From positions 4,898,001-4,962,000 of the forward strand of contig JAGTWJ010000019.1 in assembly GCA_020064725.1 (NCBI GenBank): a stretch of DNA of 64,000 nt, read 5' to 3'. Within the stretch, counting starts at the first letter, position 1; each line of letters opens with the position of its first letter. A program made the translations under genes and the position numbers. Origin of the DNA: Drechslerella dactyloides. Its lineage: Eukaryota > Ascomycota > Orbiliomycetes > Orbiliales > Orbiliaceae. The notes below the pieces were generated by a model. The model did not search any database and was not told the origin of the DNA. It was given only the letters and a program-made list of their open reading frames with translations. This document shows positions 24,201 through 35,837 of the stretch, piece after piece.

Positions 24201-26439
24201 CTGCGCTCATTGCTTCCGGGGAGAGTGCAAGTTCGATGACGTCCGGCTTCGGGAGCGCCAGATCAGTCGTCTTGATGCCGCCTCCTGCAACGTAGGCAGA
24301 TCGACGCTTAATCATTGGTGCCGCTGGTGAGACTTGATTCTCGCGTTGTGGCATTGATGAGTTCTCAGCCTTGGGGGTGATGGGTGACTGGGGATGTTGA
24401 GACTTCCCACTGATAGAGATACGCTGAGCCGAAGACGAAGAAGTCTTCGAGACAGACCTACCTCGATCGATTGAAGTCTTTGTTCGTGCCATCGGTGGAG
24501 TTGTGGGTTGTGGCAGAAAAGACGATTGCTCTTTTGTAGGAGATGGGAGAGAGGTTGTATTAAGAGAGAGTGATGGATGTGGTGAGGAAGAATCTTGATG
24601 AAAGAAAGAAGAGGAGACGTTTTGGGTGATGAAATGCAGAGGAGGGCCAAGAGAAAATGATGATTTAGAACCGCGCTGTTGTTCGTGCAGCCCTTGTTGT
24701 GTGACTGGCGATGGGCTTTTCGGTGCAACGATTGGCTGGTCGCGGCGCTCGAAATTCGGCAAGTTGCTGCTGGTGTGAAATTGTGAAGCCGTGGGACTGG
24801 TGACCTCTTCCATGAAGGTGCTGGGAGGTCCGCTGAATGGTGTTGTTCGTGTTATAGATTGCTTTCGCTCAAGTGGTCGCTCATGTTGGGGGAACAATGC
24901 CTTCCTCAACCCATCCGGGTGCACCCCTGCATTCGACATGATCGGAGAAAATTCATGTCGCGGCAACGGCGGCTGCGGCCCGCGAGAGTGCCCATAGTCG
25001 ATGGGACGGAACTCAGGAGGAGGATAGGAGCCATTACCACTAAAAGGATTACCAGAACCAACCTGAGCAGCACGATGAGGCGGAGGAAGCGTCTGCGATT
25101 GAGCCGAAGGTGACTGAGGAGGCACACTTTGATGCATGCTATACGGTGAATAGCCTGGCGGTAAGGGCCCAAAGGGAGGTGGAGGTGGAGGCCCAATCGG
25201 CGACATATACACCCCATGATGCGAAGGCGGATGTGAAGAAGGATGCCCAGCCGGCACAGGTCCAGGCCCAGGTGGTGGCGGAGAGCCATGAAGCGGTGGG
25301 GGAGGAGGGGGAGGGGGGGGAGGGGGCTGCGGATTCGACATTAAAAGTTGAGGGTGCCCCGGGGGCATTGGTGGCGCATACGACATTATCGGCTGAAATT
25401 GTATAGATGTCGTAGAAGGTCTAGGAGATACCTGTACGAAGACGGTAGACTCGCTGTTCGGGTAAGGGTAAGGCACACTCTCAAACTGTATGCTCGCAGA
25501 CTTTGGTAATAGTGACCGCTGTCGAGCACGCGGTTTCGCAGAGCCCGGCTGCGACTGCTTGTCGATGTCGCCCGGGGCACGAGGCTTCCTTCGCCCCATG
25601 GGAGAACCCGGAGATGCACCCGTTGGAGGGGTGGCGGACGAGCCCGGTTCTGGAGTGCCCGTGCGGGAGCCGAGCTGGGTATTGAGTCCTAGCTTTGGAG
25701 GACCGGCCTGGTGAGGAGACTGCAACCTCGGAGCGGACGAGCCGAATCCCGAGTTTGAAGAAGGCGGGCCGGTGTCCAGAGATATCGGATTGTGGATCGC
25801 CTGCATCAGAGGCGTCTGGGCGGGCTCGTTCGCCATTATGTTTCGAAACCCCTTTGGAATGTAGGGGATCGTGGTAAGGCCACCGCTGGAGGTCCTCCTA
25901 TGGGACTCGCCGGTCCTAGACCCTTTGCGAACGGGCTTGACAACGGACTGGCTCCGTTTCCGCTCTTCTTCTTTCGCCAGAATGGCTTCGAGAAGGGCGC
26001 CATCATCCAGCGAAGGTTTTCGCTCGGAGGCGATCTTTACCCCAGGGTTTTGCATCTTGAATCCAGGCCTATTGTAAGGACGAGGATTCAGTTGCTTGTT
26101 GGGGTCAGCGGTGGAATTTGAGGGACCCTCCGGCGCTGTGGTAAAAGCATTTACGCTGGGAGGGAGACTGTGCGAGTGAAACGACGCATTGAAAGGACTC
26201 TGAAACGTATCCCCTTGTTGCGCAGAGGGAGGCAGGGGAGACAGAGAACGACGTTTGGTAGGAGGAGCAGAAACGTCAGAAAGATCGGGAACGACGATGT
26301 CCAAGACGGGCGTGAAGGCCTTGGGCGTCTGAGAGGGCTCCTTTGAGGGCGGAGAAGCAGGCCTGGATCTCGAGACGACGGAAGCAGGCCTGGACGGCGG
26401 CTGCTGCGTCTGCGAGGGCTCCTGTCCCTCCGAAGTCAT
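21277..26439 (-). CDS. Large disordered nuclear protein with AT-hook and RGG-rich tail
   Basis: Not recognised as a named family. Four exons (26439-23843, 23768-23375, 23308-22326, 22249-21277) with introns of 74, 66 and 76 bp keep frame and give 1648 residues. ATG 26439 (MTSEGQEPS) is preferred to the upstream in-frame ATG at 26457, whose extra residues are MFFFTA. The first about 860 residues are Ser/Pro-rich with a poly-Pro run. They are followed by a bipartite-looking basic stretch, an AT-hook (KKPGRRGRKPREAK), alternating Asp/Val repeats, and a more ordered block beginning FVNGKPIRLPTPPPG with LVNWYRFRERPKFSES. The end is an acidic segment and a Gly/Arg tail (RGRGGRGRGRGRGRQ). This fits a chromatin-bound protein; that is inference from composition. 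Ordered segments near residues 1000-1070 and 1380-1500 are the parts to search with. Confidence 0.8.
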
Positions 26440-29400
26440 AGCGGTAAAAAAAAACAAGAACGATACGGTGCTATCTGGAAAGAGGAAGCCGGGAACGGAT
26501 GCTCGTCCCGGGACAGAGGAGAGACCGCAGATACGTAACCGTAGCTTGCAGTCGTCGACCGTATTTTATACTGCGGATGCGGTTTGGGTGTTCTGCTATT
26601 GGCTGAGATCACCAACAACGCAATGCAACCACCGTGCTTCTTTTTTTGCTGTGTTAGTTTTTTATTTTTTTTGCTGGTCGTAAGATAAGAGCTTACGAAG
26701 AAATAAAAAGCTGGAGGAGAAAGCAAACTGAGACGTCAGCCCGGACTGCGAAGCGGGTAAGGGCCCTACGCTGAGGCAGATCTAGGGCAATTACAAAGGC
26801 CAGGCGGAGAGGGGCGTGGCCACGGCGGAAATCCACGCGGACGATGTGGAATTGGGAAGAGGAGGAGACAACGTTACGGGGGAGGGCAAAAGGTGTTGTT
26901 GGCTGGCGGACAAAACGAGCGCAAGCGAATGAATTGGCCCATTGGTGGCAGCCCAGCCAGCCAGCCAGCCAGGCCAGCAGGCCCAGTTTGGCTGCGTTGC
27001 CGGTTACCGCTCTGAGCGGCCAGGTGTGCTCAACCACGCCGGATGCCCGGCTGGCGATGTCGACCGGCCTGCTCCAGCGGCGGTCTGGCAAACCCGCAGG
27101 CGTCGTCTGTCCGTGACGAATACGCCAACGTGGGTATTTTTTAATCGGGGCGGAAAGATGCCCGGGGATACAGGCCGGTGCAGCAGGAGCCGCGGACGGT
27201 ACGCTGCACATGCATGGGCAATGCAAGGGATTTCTCACCTGGTAGGAGGAGTACTTTCTATTCAGAAGCAGCTATAGGGATTCTCCCCGATGAACAATCA
27301 CAGATCCGATGCTAAAGCCGTGATCCCGATATTCGGATCGAATGTCTGAAGCGGCACGGCCGGACAGTCATGTCAGCGGGCTCCGTGAATGATGATGGTT
27401 TAAAAAAAAAAGATAATACTCATCATCGCAATCACCAAACTTCCACCCGCCGTTCCCACGCAGGGAAGACAGGCGTCACCGCAATATATCAAAAAAGGAA
27501 GGCATGCTTACCGTCAAGAAGAAAACAGACTATGCAGGAACGTCTCCAGGGCGGGTCTGGCGGACGGTCGAGAACGTTGACACAGAAAGCAGATAAATAT
27601 CAGTGGTCAACCAAAACGTACGTGGGAAAGCCTTCTGGCTGGCCTTCGTAGCACGGAATTTTAAAGCCGACGGCAGCTGACAAAGCGTGTCTCCCTACCG
27701 CGAGCGATGAGCAAGTACGAGGGTGTAAAAAGACCGGTAGACGCCACGAGGAACGGCCGTTCGCGATTGAATTTTTTTTTTTACCCTGAGCGGCCGTCGC
27801 TGTGGAATGGATATCTCTTCGTGACGAGAAGGAGATCTCGAGAGGAACACTAATCTTAGGCGCATTATTAGCATTTTGCTTGGTTGGTCGTCCTTTTTTG
27901 CTTTCTTTCTTGGGCGAACAGCCGGTGTTTGCTTTTTCCGGCGTGGGCAACCTTTTTTGGTCCGCACAAACGGGCCCGCGAAAAGGACGCCGACGGGGGG
28001 CCATGGATGAGTGTATATGTATAAAACCTCGCGACGAGTTAAAAAAATAAAAACGGCCTCGGGGGAGGAGCCAGGATCCGGCGTGCATTGGCACAAAGCG
28101 CAGCGTGCGCCAGAATATCTCAATCCAACGGCTTTTTCAAAACTCGAAAACGTAAAGACGTCCGTGAGGGCGGTACTGTGCCGTGACGCTGCAGATGGAA
28201 AGATCGATGGACGCAAATAATAACAGTACCACAGAAAAAAGCCCGAGCCGGGCCGTCCAAATACGGAGTGACGAAAGCAAAAGGGACGAGGATATCAAAG
28301 CTATCGGATATCGAATCCAGCCGGAACAGGCGCCATGGTCTCTGCCCAAAGAGGCAGCGCCACGGCTGCCCGTACAACAGCCAGTCGTTAGGGACCGGCC
28401 GTCGACAGGACGTATAAAACATGTGAAGACACGGCCGATGAACCAGGCCCGGACTTGTAAAAGTATAGAGCGAGATGTACACCTCGAGATCTAGAGCAAC
28501 CTCGAATGAGGATCCTACGATCCTGATACAAAAGCGGTGTGAATGCAAATGTACCTGCAAGGAGAGGTTACAGTGTGGCAACACCTCCTGTGCGCTGCAC
28601 ATTTGATAATATTGGCATCGACAATCTCGATCCACGACCGCCTTACTCTGGCTGCAGGGGACCGGTGATAGAAAGCTAACTCACCCGAATGACTATTTTA
28701 TCGCACGTTGGCTATCGATCTCGAAACAGTACCTGAGATACAGAGACGTGACTCGGGTGTGGGTTTGTTCGAGTGGTGTTGTTGGACCGATGAGGGTACA
28801 AGTTTACTAGCCCGGACCAAAATCCAATTTATAATTAAGTGCATGAAATTCACGCTCAAATAGAGTACAGGACTATATCACCGTTTCTCTCACACCGGCG
28901 CGATACGAGCCTGCCTCATATCAAATCGATCACGACAAAATATAAACCTGCATCATGCATCTTGTCTTCTCCGTGGGTGCTTGGTTTTGAAATATGAGCA
29001 CCGGTCCATCTACAGAGTAATGCTTCTCCGCTGACTTACTGCGACTCCGACTGCAGTGCAAACTGGCGTGCGGACACGCACCCGAGAGCAGCACCCTGGC
29101 CAGCCAGCATTTCGCAGGTTCAGAAAGGCAAGTGCAAGATTTCCAACCAATGGCAGGCGAGTGGATCCAAGCACGATCCATGTCGCATTTTCCCCCTTCG
29201 ACTGTGGAACTACAGAGAACTTGGCTGACCCGAAGGCTAACTCTTAACTCTCTCGCTGCGTTCGTGGCGCGTCTCATACATACATACCCATACAGACAAG
29301 ACATATCATACCGTCCACGCAATGCTAGTCCCTTCTTTTTTTTCCCCTAGAATGCAGTAACTACAATCTCCATCAAATCTTTCGAGAACCCCTTTCGAGA

Positions 29401-30588
29401 CGCCATTGGTGGAATCGTATCACGTGACGCTTCAGCAACGCATGTTTGGACCTGTTTCCAAGTTCGTGTGCCCAGCTCGTCCAATGGCAATCGGCGGGCG
29501 AACTGCCAGGTGTCACAGCCGACTTTTTCAACAGTCGAACGGCAGCAGTTGTGCGACCTCGGCAAGTCGCGCCGCCATGAAGCGTGGTCTGGAGATGCCA
29601 TTACTCGATTGATCTTGTGAACACATATTGCATATTATAATATCATATCATATGCTGCTTCGAACCTCGTGAAGCTACTTACTTACCCAAGTATATTTCC
29701 GATTCTAGCTCGTAGTTTAGCTAGTGCAACTAGTAGGTTATGTGAGCAGCACCACGAGGCTCGCAGGATCAATACTCAGACATAGCCAATCGGTTGCCGG
29801 TTGTATCAAATGCAAGACTCAGCTCCGGTTCAAGTTCACCCGGCCAGTCACGCAAACGTCGCCAGTGCAGCTTTAATTCTTATAAGCCCATTCTACCGCG
29901 ATATCCGAATTGTCAAGCAGGCATCAGGGTCCGCTCTAGCTGGGCAACACGTACATTGCATGCAGATACCTTGCTCTCGCATTCAATTCAATCCTAACTC
30001 TGGCGAGTAACTGCTAGCTAGTCGTGATTTGTAGAAAGTGACCTGTTATAAGTTATCTGCATTTGACCGCAAGCTTGAGCTTACTCGTCTGTATGCCGGC
30101 CGTCTGCACAACTCACATACCAAACATGGCCCGGCTAATGACTAGCCTCCGGCACGAGCTATGCAGTCATGATCAATCCTGACCTCCGCCGCGAGGATCC
30201 GTGCTGAAACAGGCTTTTCGCTGAAGCCGGAGTTAGTGCGGAGCGCCTTGGTAATGCAATGGCTCCTGAACCTGTTTCTCACACGTATCTCCGGCGCCAT
30301 TGAGCGGTCTCTAGCTATGTTGACGTTATCAAAAATAAAACCACTAGAATGCGCCTCGATATATTCAACATTAGCATTGGGACTCGATATCGATGTATCT
30401 CCCGTGTACCTGCCTGTGGAGCATCCGCCGGACCAGATCCTAGTCGCCGAGACTTGCCTTTTGCTTTCTCCGACGACAAAAAGATACAACACGCAACGCA
30501 ATATCCTCGATTCGATTATCTCTGACTGTGAACGTTCGAGTTCACGAACTGGGTTTGACTGAGTATCTGGAGGCTTCAGACTACGACG
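26440..30588. other. 4.1-kb gene-free spacer between divergent genes
   Basis: I find no supportable gene. There are CCAG tandem units at 26953-26972, several A or T runs (for example near 27400, 27770 and 28040), and overlapping frames of 100-180 codons that shadow each other on both strands. It is the shared upstream region of the AT-hook protein gene and the SDR gene and may hold long leaders or a non-coding transcript; the sequence alone does not show this. Confidence 0.45.
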
Positions 30589-31482
30589 ATGGCTTCACCG
30601 ATAGCTCTGCCATTGACTGGCAAAGTTGCCATTGTCACCGGCGGGTCAAGAGGACTCGGCGCTGACATGGCTGTTGCGCTCGCGAAGGCTGGCGCAAAGG
30701 TATACTCCCTACCGTCATGACATCATATCATCACCTTCCCCTCACTTTGCGAATTCAAACCGAGATCTTTAACACACTGATAACTGATAGTGCCGATATA
30801 TATACTGCAGGTAGCCATCGTCTACACGTCTGAATCATCCACGCCGGCGGCCGAGGCCATCGTCAGCCAAATCAACGCCCTCGATATCAACACCGACTCC
30901 ACCGCCGCCATCGCCATCCAAGCCGACCTCCGCGACCCGGCCTCCTTCCCCACCATCGTCTCCCAAGCCCTCACCCTCTCCGGTTCCATCAACATCATCG
31001 TCAACAACGCCGCCGTCCAAATCGGGCTGCCCATCGCAGAAATCACCCCGCAAGCCTTCACGGACACCTACACCCTCAACATCCTCGCGCCAATGCTCCT
31101 CCTCAAGGCCGCGTTACCACACCTATCCCCCCGGTCACGCATCATAAACATGTCATCAGTCGGCGGACGCGCGGGATTCGCGGGACTGTCACTCTACTGC
31201 TCGTCCAAGGCTGCACTCGAGGGGTTGACCCGTTCGTGGGCCGGTGAGCTCGGCGGCAACGGGACGACGGTGAACGCGATCGCGTGCGGGCCGATACAGA
31301 CTGACATGCTGGATACGGTGCCCGAGCGGATCAAGGGCCGGCAGCGGGAGGATACGCCTGTGGAGCACCGGTTTGGCCGGAAGGACGAGGTGAGCGATGT
31401 GGTGGTCTGGCTGGCGGGCGAGGGGAGCGGATGGGTGAGCGGGCAGACGATCAATGTCAGCGGTGGATGGACGATGTATTGA
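30589..31482 (+). CDS. Short-chain dehydrogenase/reductase (classical SDR)
   Basis: Two exons, 30589-30699 and 30811-31482, with a 111-bp intron (GTATAC donor, CTGCAG acceptor), give 260 residues. The Rossmann motif TGGSRGLG sits near residue 20, NNAA near residue 108, the catalytic Ser in INMSSVGG and YCSSK (Tyr-xxx-Lys) near residue 170, then GPIQTDM and the C-terminal GQTINVSGGW. This is the classical SDR layout and length, predicting an NAD(P)H-dependent oxidoreductase acting on a ketone or alcohol. The substrate cannot be read. The glycine-rich motif with Ser-Arg suggests NADPH preference, which is inference. Exon 2 has strong GC-ending codons. There are no neighbouring biosynthetic genes. 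Confidence 0.88.
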
Positions 31483-32128
31483 GTGGATGTCCAGAGCTAT
31501 TCATTGAGTAGTCTAGTATTAAGAAGCTCCGCGTTGAGAGCCCGCGATACAAGACTATGCATTGAGTCCGTTCGAGGGGCATGCAGTTATTATAATGAAG
31601 AGCTTGGTGTTTTTCCGGTGCACCCTGGCAGGTTGAGTACCAACTCTAGCAATATGCTCATATAGCTTTTTTTTGGTATCAGGACTGCCCCTACAGGCCC
31701 CGCTTCGTCGGCCCGAGGGCTAGCAGTCTCGTTCACGAGACGATATAGGGATACCCGAAGTGCGCGTATGAACGGCTTACACCTAAAAAAAAGAATTCAT
31801 TCGGAAGAAAGAATTGGCATCCACGTAGCAGCCACAATAATGATGTGGAGGCCAGACTCGCCTCCGCAAGGTGTCATACACGTATTTATATTTCTGGTTT
31901 ATTGATACACCGCCGTCCAGTACTTCCTGCCACTCTGGAACCCGCGCAAACTCCGGACAACTATCCACACACGTATACCCCGTCTACAAGCAGCCAGGGT
32001 GTATTATAATTAGCAAAATATTCAATAATGACAGTCTCTTCTACGCGGCAAAGCGGACGGCTTCCGCACGCACTCGTGCCGCCTCAACTTCAACCCCACT
32101 GTCTTTTCCGCCATAAATCGATCCCACC
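31483..32128. other. Spacer between the SDR gene and the hypothetical gene
   Basis: I see nothing codable. The short plus-strand frame at 31871-32116 has no motif. Confidence 0.4.
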
Positions 32129-32906
32129 ATGAATATTATTGAGAACGAGTCCGGCCTGCAGGACCAGCCCCCAGCGGTGGAGGCCAGACCGCAAGATGCC
32201 CTCTCGGTGCTATTAGCACGACTGAGAATGGCAAATGCAACCCAGAATCCAGAATCCGACGAAGCAGTTGTGGAACCGCCATGGCAGCGAACCGTCACCG
32301 CCAGAATATTCTACTGGAATCTCTACGGCCTTCCGTGGTGCCAATGCATCGGCGAACCTACCGACGACGACCTGCGAGACGAGAGCTATCTACCCCGATG
32401 GGAAGCGAAATACAGGGAGGCCGAGTCGGTCAGCATACCGTTCATAGATACCAGCTCGAACGAGGTCATCAAGAAACATTGGGCTGCCGCTCTCTCTTCG
32501 TGCCCGAATCGGTGGCTATTTCAAGAAGCAAACATGGTTTTCTACATTGTAAGTCGGATCCTATGCAATCCTTGTAGTCTAGCTAGCGCTCGGCTGGCTT
32601 CCGCAAGCCCTTCTTAGATTCGACTAGGCGTTGCGAAGCACGCATGGCTAATCGACGACTGGGAAACAGCGCGTAGGAGCAGCAGTCGTTCCTGTGACGA
32701 CCGGCAGCGATTCGGAGTTAACAGGCTGGTACCCCATTCTCCACCATTATGCGGTCAACGGTCAGTTGAAGGAGTTGCGTGTTTATCTTGATATTAGAAG
32801 AATATGGTGGTTGTTCATGAAGCTGTATTTTCTCGGTTGTCTTGTCTGTCTGGTTGTCATTTCCCCTCTACGAGCTAGTCACTCTATAGCAAAGCCTGGC
32901 GACTGA
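32129..32906 (+). CDS. Hypothetical protein, 218 residues, possible C-terminal membrane segment
   Basis: Not recognised. Two exons, 32129-32548 and 32670-32906, are separated by a 121-bp intron (GTAAGT donor, AACAG acceptor) that keeps frame. The N-terminal 70 residues are acidic and rich in Gln and Pro. A Trp-rich middle part has TARIFYWNLYGLPWCQC and a WLFQEANMVFY motif. Exon 2 begins RVGAAVVPVTTG and ends with a hydrophobic run, LYFLGCLVCLVVISPL, near residues 193-208. The gene sits at the edge of the AT-rich accessory segment. The splice signals support transcription, but no homologue comes to mind. Exon 2 could be misread, since part of it lies in AT-richer DNA. Confidence 0.5.
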
Positions 32907-33858
32907 ACTCAACCAAACTCTCCCTTCCTTGTCGTGGATTCCAAGTCTTGTAATATTAGGTCTATTGTAGCTCAATATAAAACACACAGATGGCGCCATT
33001 GGCTTTCCTTGGGTAGCAAGACTGTAGACCTGTTACCCAAAACATGAAAAGCTACACTACATGGCCCAATTTGATCGTTTATATTAGATCAGGATGGAAG
33101 AAAGCTGAGAGATTCTGATTCTAAAACAATTCCGATGAGAATAAATCAGTGCCTGGAGCCTACCCCCGATAGAAAGCTTAAGATGAACAGTTGAACAGGT
33201 TGCGCAGGTTGCTGCGTATATTTGCATCAGCAGAGACCCGTAATTCCCATGAGTTCGATTTATAAAGCTACAATGATAATCGAGTGCCCATCAGCTCTGA
33301 AACAACTATAAAATATCTTCCTACTTGAGAATCCTTCTGCCACATAACTGCATTTATACGTACTCAAGTATGCATCGAGGAGCAAGTGGGCACTTAGATG
33401 CAAATACTTGAATCTGAGAGACTACTACATTGCATGTCGTTTGAATTATGCACTAGTATACTAACCTATAAACGCCCTCTGTCCTGAGAAACAATTGTAT
33501 CTCTTTTTATATTTACTGCTGAATGTTAGACGTAGACCTGCTAGATGTGACATCCTGATACAAATTTCGAGGTTTTTGTTCAAATTTTGCTTCATGCTGG
33601 AACCTGCTGCTGCCCGGAAACTACGAGGAGCATACCGAGGTATTAACCATCTAGACTAGCTCCATGGAGAGGCTTTGGAAGGGAAGGTCTGTTTCATGAG
33701 ACCAGAAGATTCATGACTGACAACTCACAGGGAGAAACAATCTGCATGCGGAAATAAGAGAAATCAAATCGAAATAGTATCAGGTAAATTAATTCTACAA
33801 TAAACCAGTTGTGTGATATGCTGTTTATCTGGAGACTTTTAAAACGTCCATAAATCGT
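32907..33858. other. AT-rich spacer
   Basis: No gene is seen. Short AT-rich sequence leads into the helicase-type remnant. A minus-strand frame at 33694-33966 has no motif. Confidence 0.4.
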
Positions 33859-34603
33859 TTGGTAGCAAATTCTGCCATAAATAAATACAGCGCTAACAAT
33901 TTGAACAGTATAAAAGGGAGGCCGCCCACCAATTTCTCCCAGCTGGCCACGAACTCCAGGAAACATTTCACCTCACCGATCATACCAGACAATGCTGCTA
34001 CCAAATTCATTGTCGAAGAATACCTCGCGCAAGATGACATCTTTCGGAAATGGTTGTGCGTGTCTATCCTTCTGACGTCCGGGGGGCCGCCCCGGGGCAC
34101 CGAAATCACCAGCTGGCTCAAGGTGAATGTAGCTACGCAGAGGAGAAGTTTTTTCGTGGTGGACGACGTCATATTAATCCTGAGCTGGTATAACAAGACA
34201 CAGAACATGACGGGCTTGGCAAAGTCCATCGCCCGATACTTACCACCGTGCCTGAGCACTCTTCTAGCTCTGTACCTGGTCGTCGTCGACCCCTGGGTCG
34301 ACTTCATCAAAACCGCAATCGTGCCAACTTGACCAGGTTGACAGCTACCGGTAACCTGCAACTCGTCACCAAATCGCTGCCGTGGCCAATGTCAACGATA
34401 TCCTAATACCCGGCACCTCTATAGTCCTGAATTTCGCCCTACCACCTGAAAAAAGTGTCTTCCTTTGGGTTGATAGAAAGAATGCAATAAAACCAAAAAA
34501 GGTTACCTATATCAAGGCGACACCATTGTTCTTCAGTTTACTATCGGCGGCATTTTGGCTGATATCGGCCACCCAAGCCAACAATTACGCTACAGATTGT
34601 TGA
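33859..34603 (+). pseudogene. Remnant resembling the non-helicase domain of fungal telomere-linked RecQ-type helicases
   Basis: A 157-codon open frame (33859-34332) has no ATG start. It reads LLTSGGPPRGTEITSW, then FFVVDDVILILSWYNKTQN, then IARYLPPCLSTLLALYLVVV followed by DPW. The order of an RGTE motif, a YHK-like Tyr-Asn-Lys, a RYLP motif and a hydrophobic Tyr-Leu...Pro-Trp end is the pattern I know from the region accompanying RecQ-like helicases in fungal subtelomeric and repeat elements. A TGA ends the frame at 34332. A second open stretch without ATG (34382-34603, with SVFLWVDRKN) may be its displaced continuation. No helicase motifs are present. I read it as a truncated, decayed copy. 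It is not a complete gene of any kind. Confidence 0.55.
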
Positions 34604-34676
34604 TTGCCCAACTGACCAAGTTTTTTTTCTGGGCTACAATATCACCGAACACATCAACCCAAAGATTATCCCGCTC

Positions 34677-35176
34677 ATGAGGGTAGTTTTATTTGCCGCT
34701 GGCATTATCTCTGGAGCGTTCTGGGTAACATCAGCAGGAGGAGAGATCAAAGATCCAAGGCAAATATACATACCTATCACCAATATCATCGCGGCCGCAG
34801 GAGCAACGTTAGTGGGAATTGCCGTAGCAGTTCGCACCGAGGTATGTAATCTTTCTGGAGCTGATAAGTATATATAATTATGATTCTGACCCGAGCTTTT
34901 GGTGTTTATTCTAGAAAACGTGGCCCGATAGGGTCAACGCTACAGCTGTAAGTAATTGATGCTTCACCATGCTTATCACCATATTGATGTTGAATACAAA
35001 TACATTTCGATTTCGATTCGACGACATCTGCTGACGTGTTGTGTTCTGTTGCAAAGGTCGGAGTCACGCCGCCAACCTACGAGACCACAAGGGGAGACCC
35101 CCCATTGATATCACTGGGCCAGCCACGTACGAACACTCTACCACGCAAGAAAACACAGAAATGGCGGCGACAATGA
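34677..35176 (+). CDS. Small membrane protein, three exons, unknown family
   Basis: Exons 34677-34841, 34915-34947 and 35057-35176 give 105 residues; both introns (73 and 109 bp) have good donors (GTATGT, GTAAGT) and are in phase 0. Two hydrophobic segments are clear: VVLFAAGIISGAFWVTSAGG and IYIPITNIIAAAGATLVGIA. Exon 2 is only 33 nt (KTWPDRVNATA), and exon 3 is polar and Arg/Thr-rich. The frame is open upstream of the ATG back to about 34570 (...NITEHINPKIIPLM), so a further 5' exon or a longer N-terminus is possible. A decayed copy lies 0.8 kb downstream with the same intron position, which supports this exon structure. Function unknown. Confidence 0.5.
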
Positions 35177-35368
35177 GCCTTCAATTGCAACCCCGACCAC
35201 CAACCGAAAAGGTCTTCATACTGTGTTTTGACGCCAGCGGCGTTATAAAGCCGGATTCAAGGGCGTTGTCCTGGATAAGGAGCGTCTTGATATTTTGCTT
35301 GCATGCATCCTCGGATAATCACAGTGCAGAGATCAGAGATGGACTGAGCTAAATAAACAAACCTAGAT

Positions 35369-35414
35369 AGTTATAGTTATAGTTATAGTTCTAGAGAGAG
35401 AGAGAGAGAGAGAG
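35369..35414 (+). repeat. Two adjoining microsatellites
   Basis: About four units of AGTTAT (35369-35391) run directly into about eleven GA units (35393-35414). They lie between the two copies of the small membrane-protein gene. Confidence 0.85.
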
Positions 35415-35469
35415 CGATTTCAATGAATCATCATTCATCCTTCCATCATCGTATCGTATAGTATCATGA

Positions 35470-35837
35470 TCTTAAAGACGTGTTGGGTAACGTCTGCAGT
35501 AGGAAGCCTTAACCCCCAAAATGTCAGATCTATGCCGCAGTTACGAATCTGGCGGCGGCTGCCGCCCTACTGGCCATGATCCGCACCAAGGTATATTCTT
35601 TATCTGGGGCTGGTGTTGGAAGGTTATGCGCATGTGCACCCGGCTACGCAAGCACACAATAATGTAAATTAGCTATTAGATTGCTGCAGAGAACTTAAGT
35701 GGTTAGAGAGAGTACATCCGACATTAGCTAGATAACAGCTGGTATATATACTTACTTGTGATTATGATTCTGACTGGAGGTTTTGTATTTGTTTTAGACC
35801 GTCTACTCAAATCAACTGCACCGGGTATTTGTTCCAG
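35470..35837 (+). pseudogene. Decayed tandem copy of the small membrane-protein gene
   Basis: The sequence aligns by eye with 34677-34950: TGTTGGGTAACGTCTGCAG against the upstream copy's CTGGGTAACATCAGCAG, and QIYAAVTNLAAAAAL against QIYIPITNIIAAAGA. The donor after the second hydrophobic segment is kept (35591, GTATAT), and the intron end retains a TTATGATTCTGAC block shared with the first copy before the acceptor at 35797. A frameshift separates the WVTSA part from the QIY part, and no start codon is clear, so it is read as broken. Confidence 0.6.

Noticed and set aside
27600..28220. Overlapping frames of about 165-175 codons that might be a gene
   Set aside because: Both strands are open in several frames, there are no splice signals or motifs, and A/T homopolymers interrupt the region.
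29640..29760. Possible tRNA, from a TTCGAACC-like B-box
   Set aside because: The bases around it do not form a T-stem, and no matching A-box or acceptor stem can be paired.
30142..30562. Overlapping 108- and 119-codon frames on opposite strands before the SDR gene
   Set aside because: They mirror each other, lack motifs and sit in the SDR promoter region.
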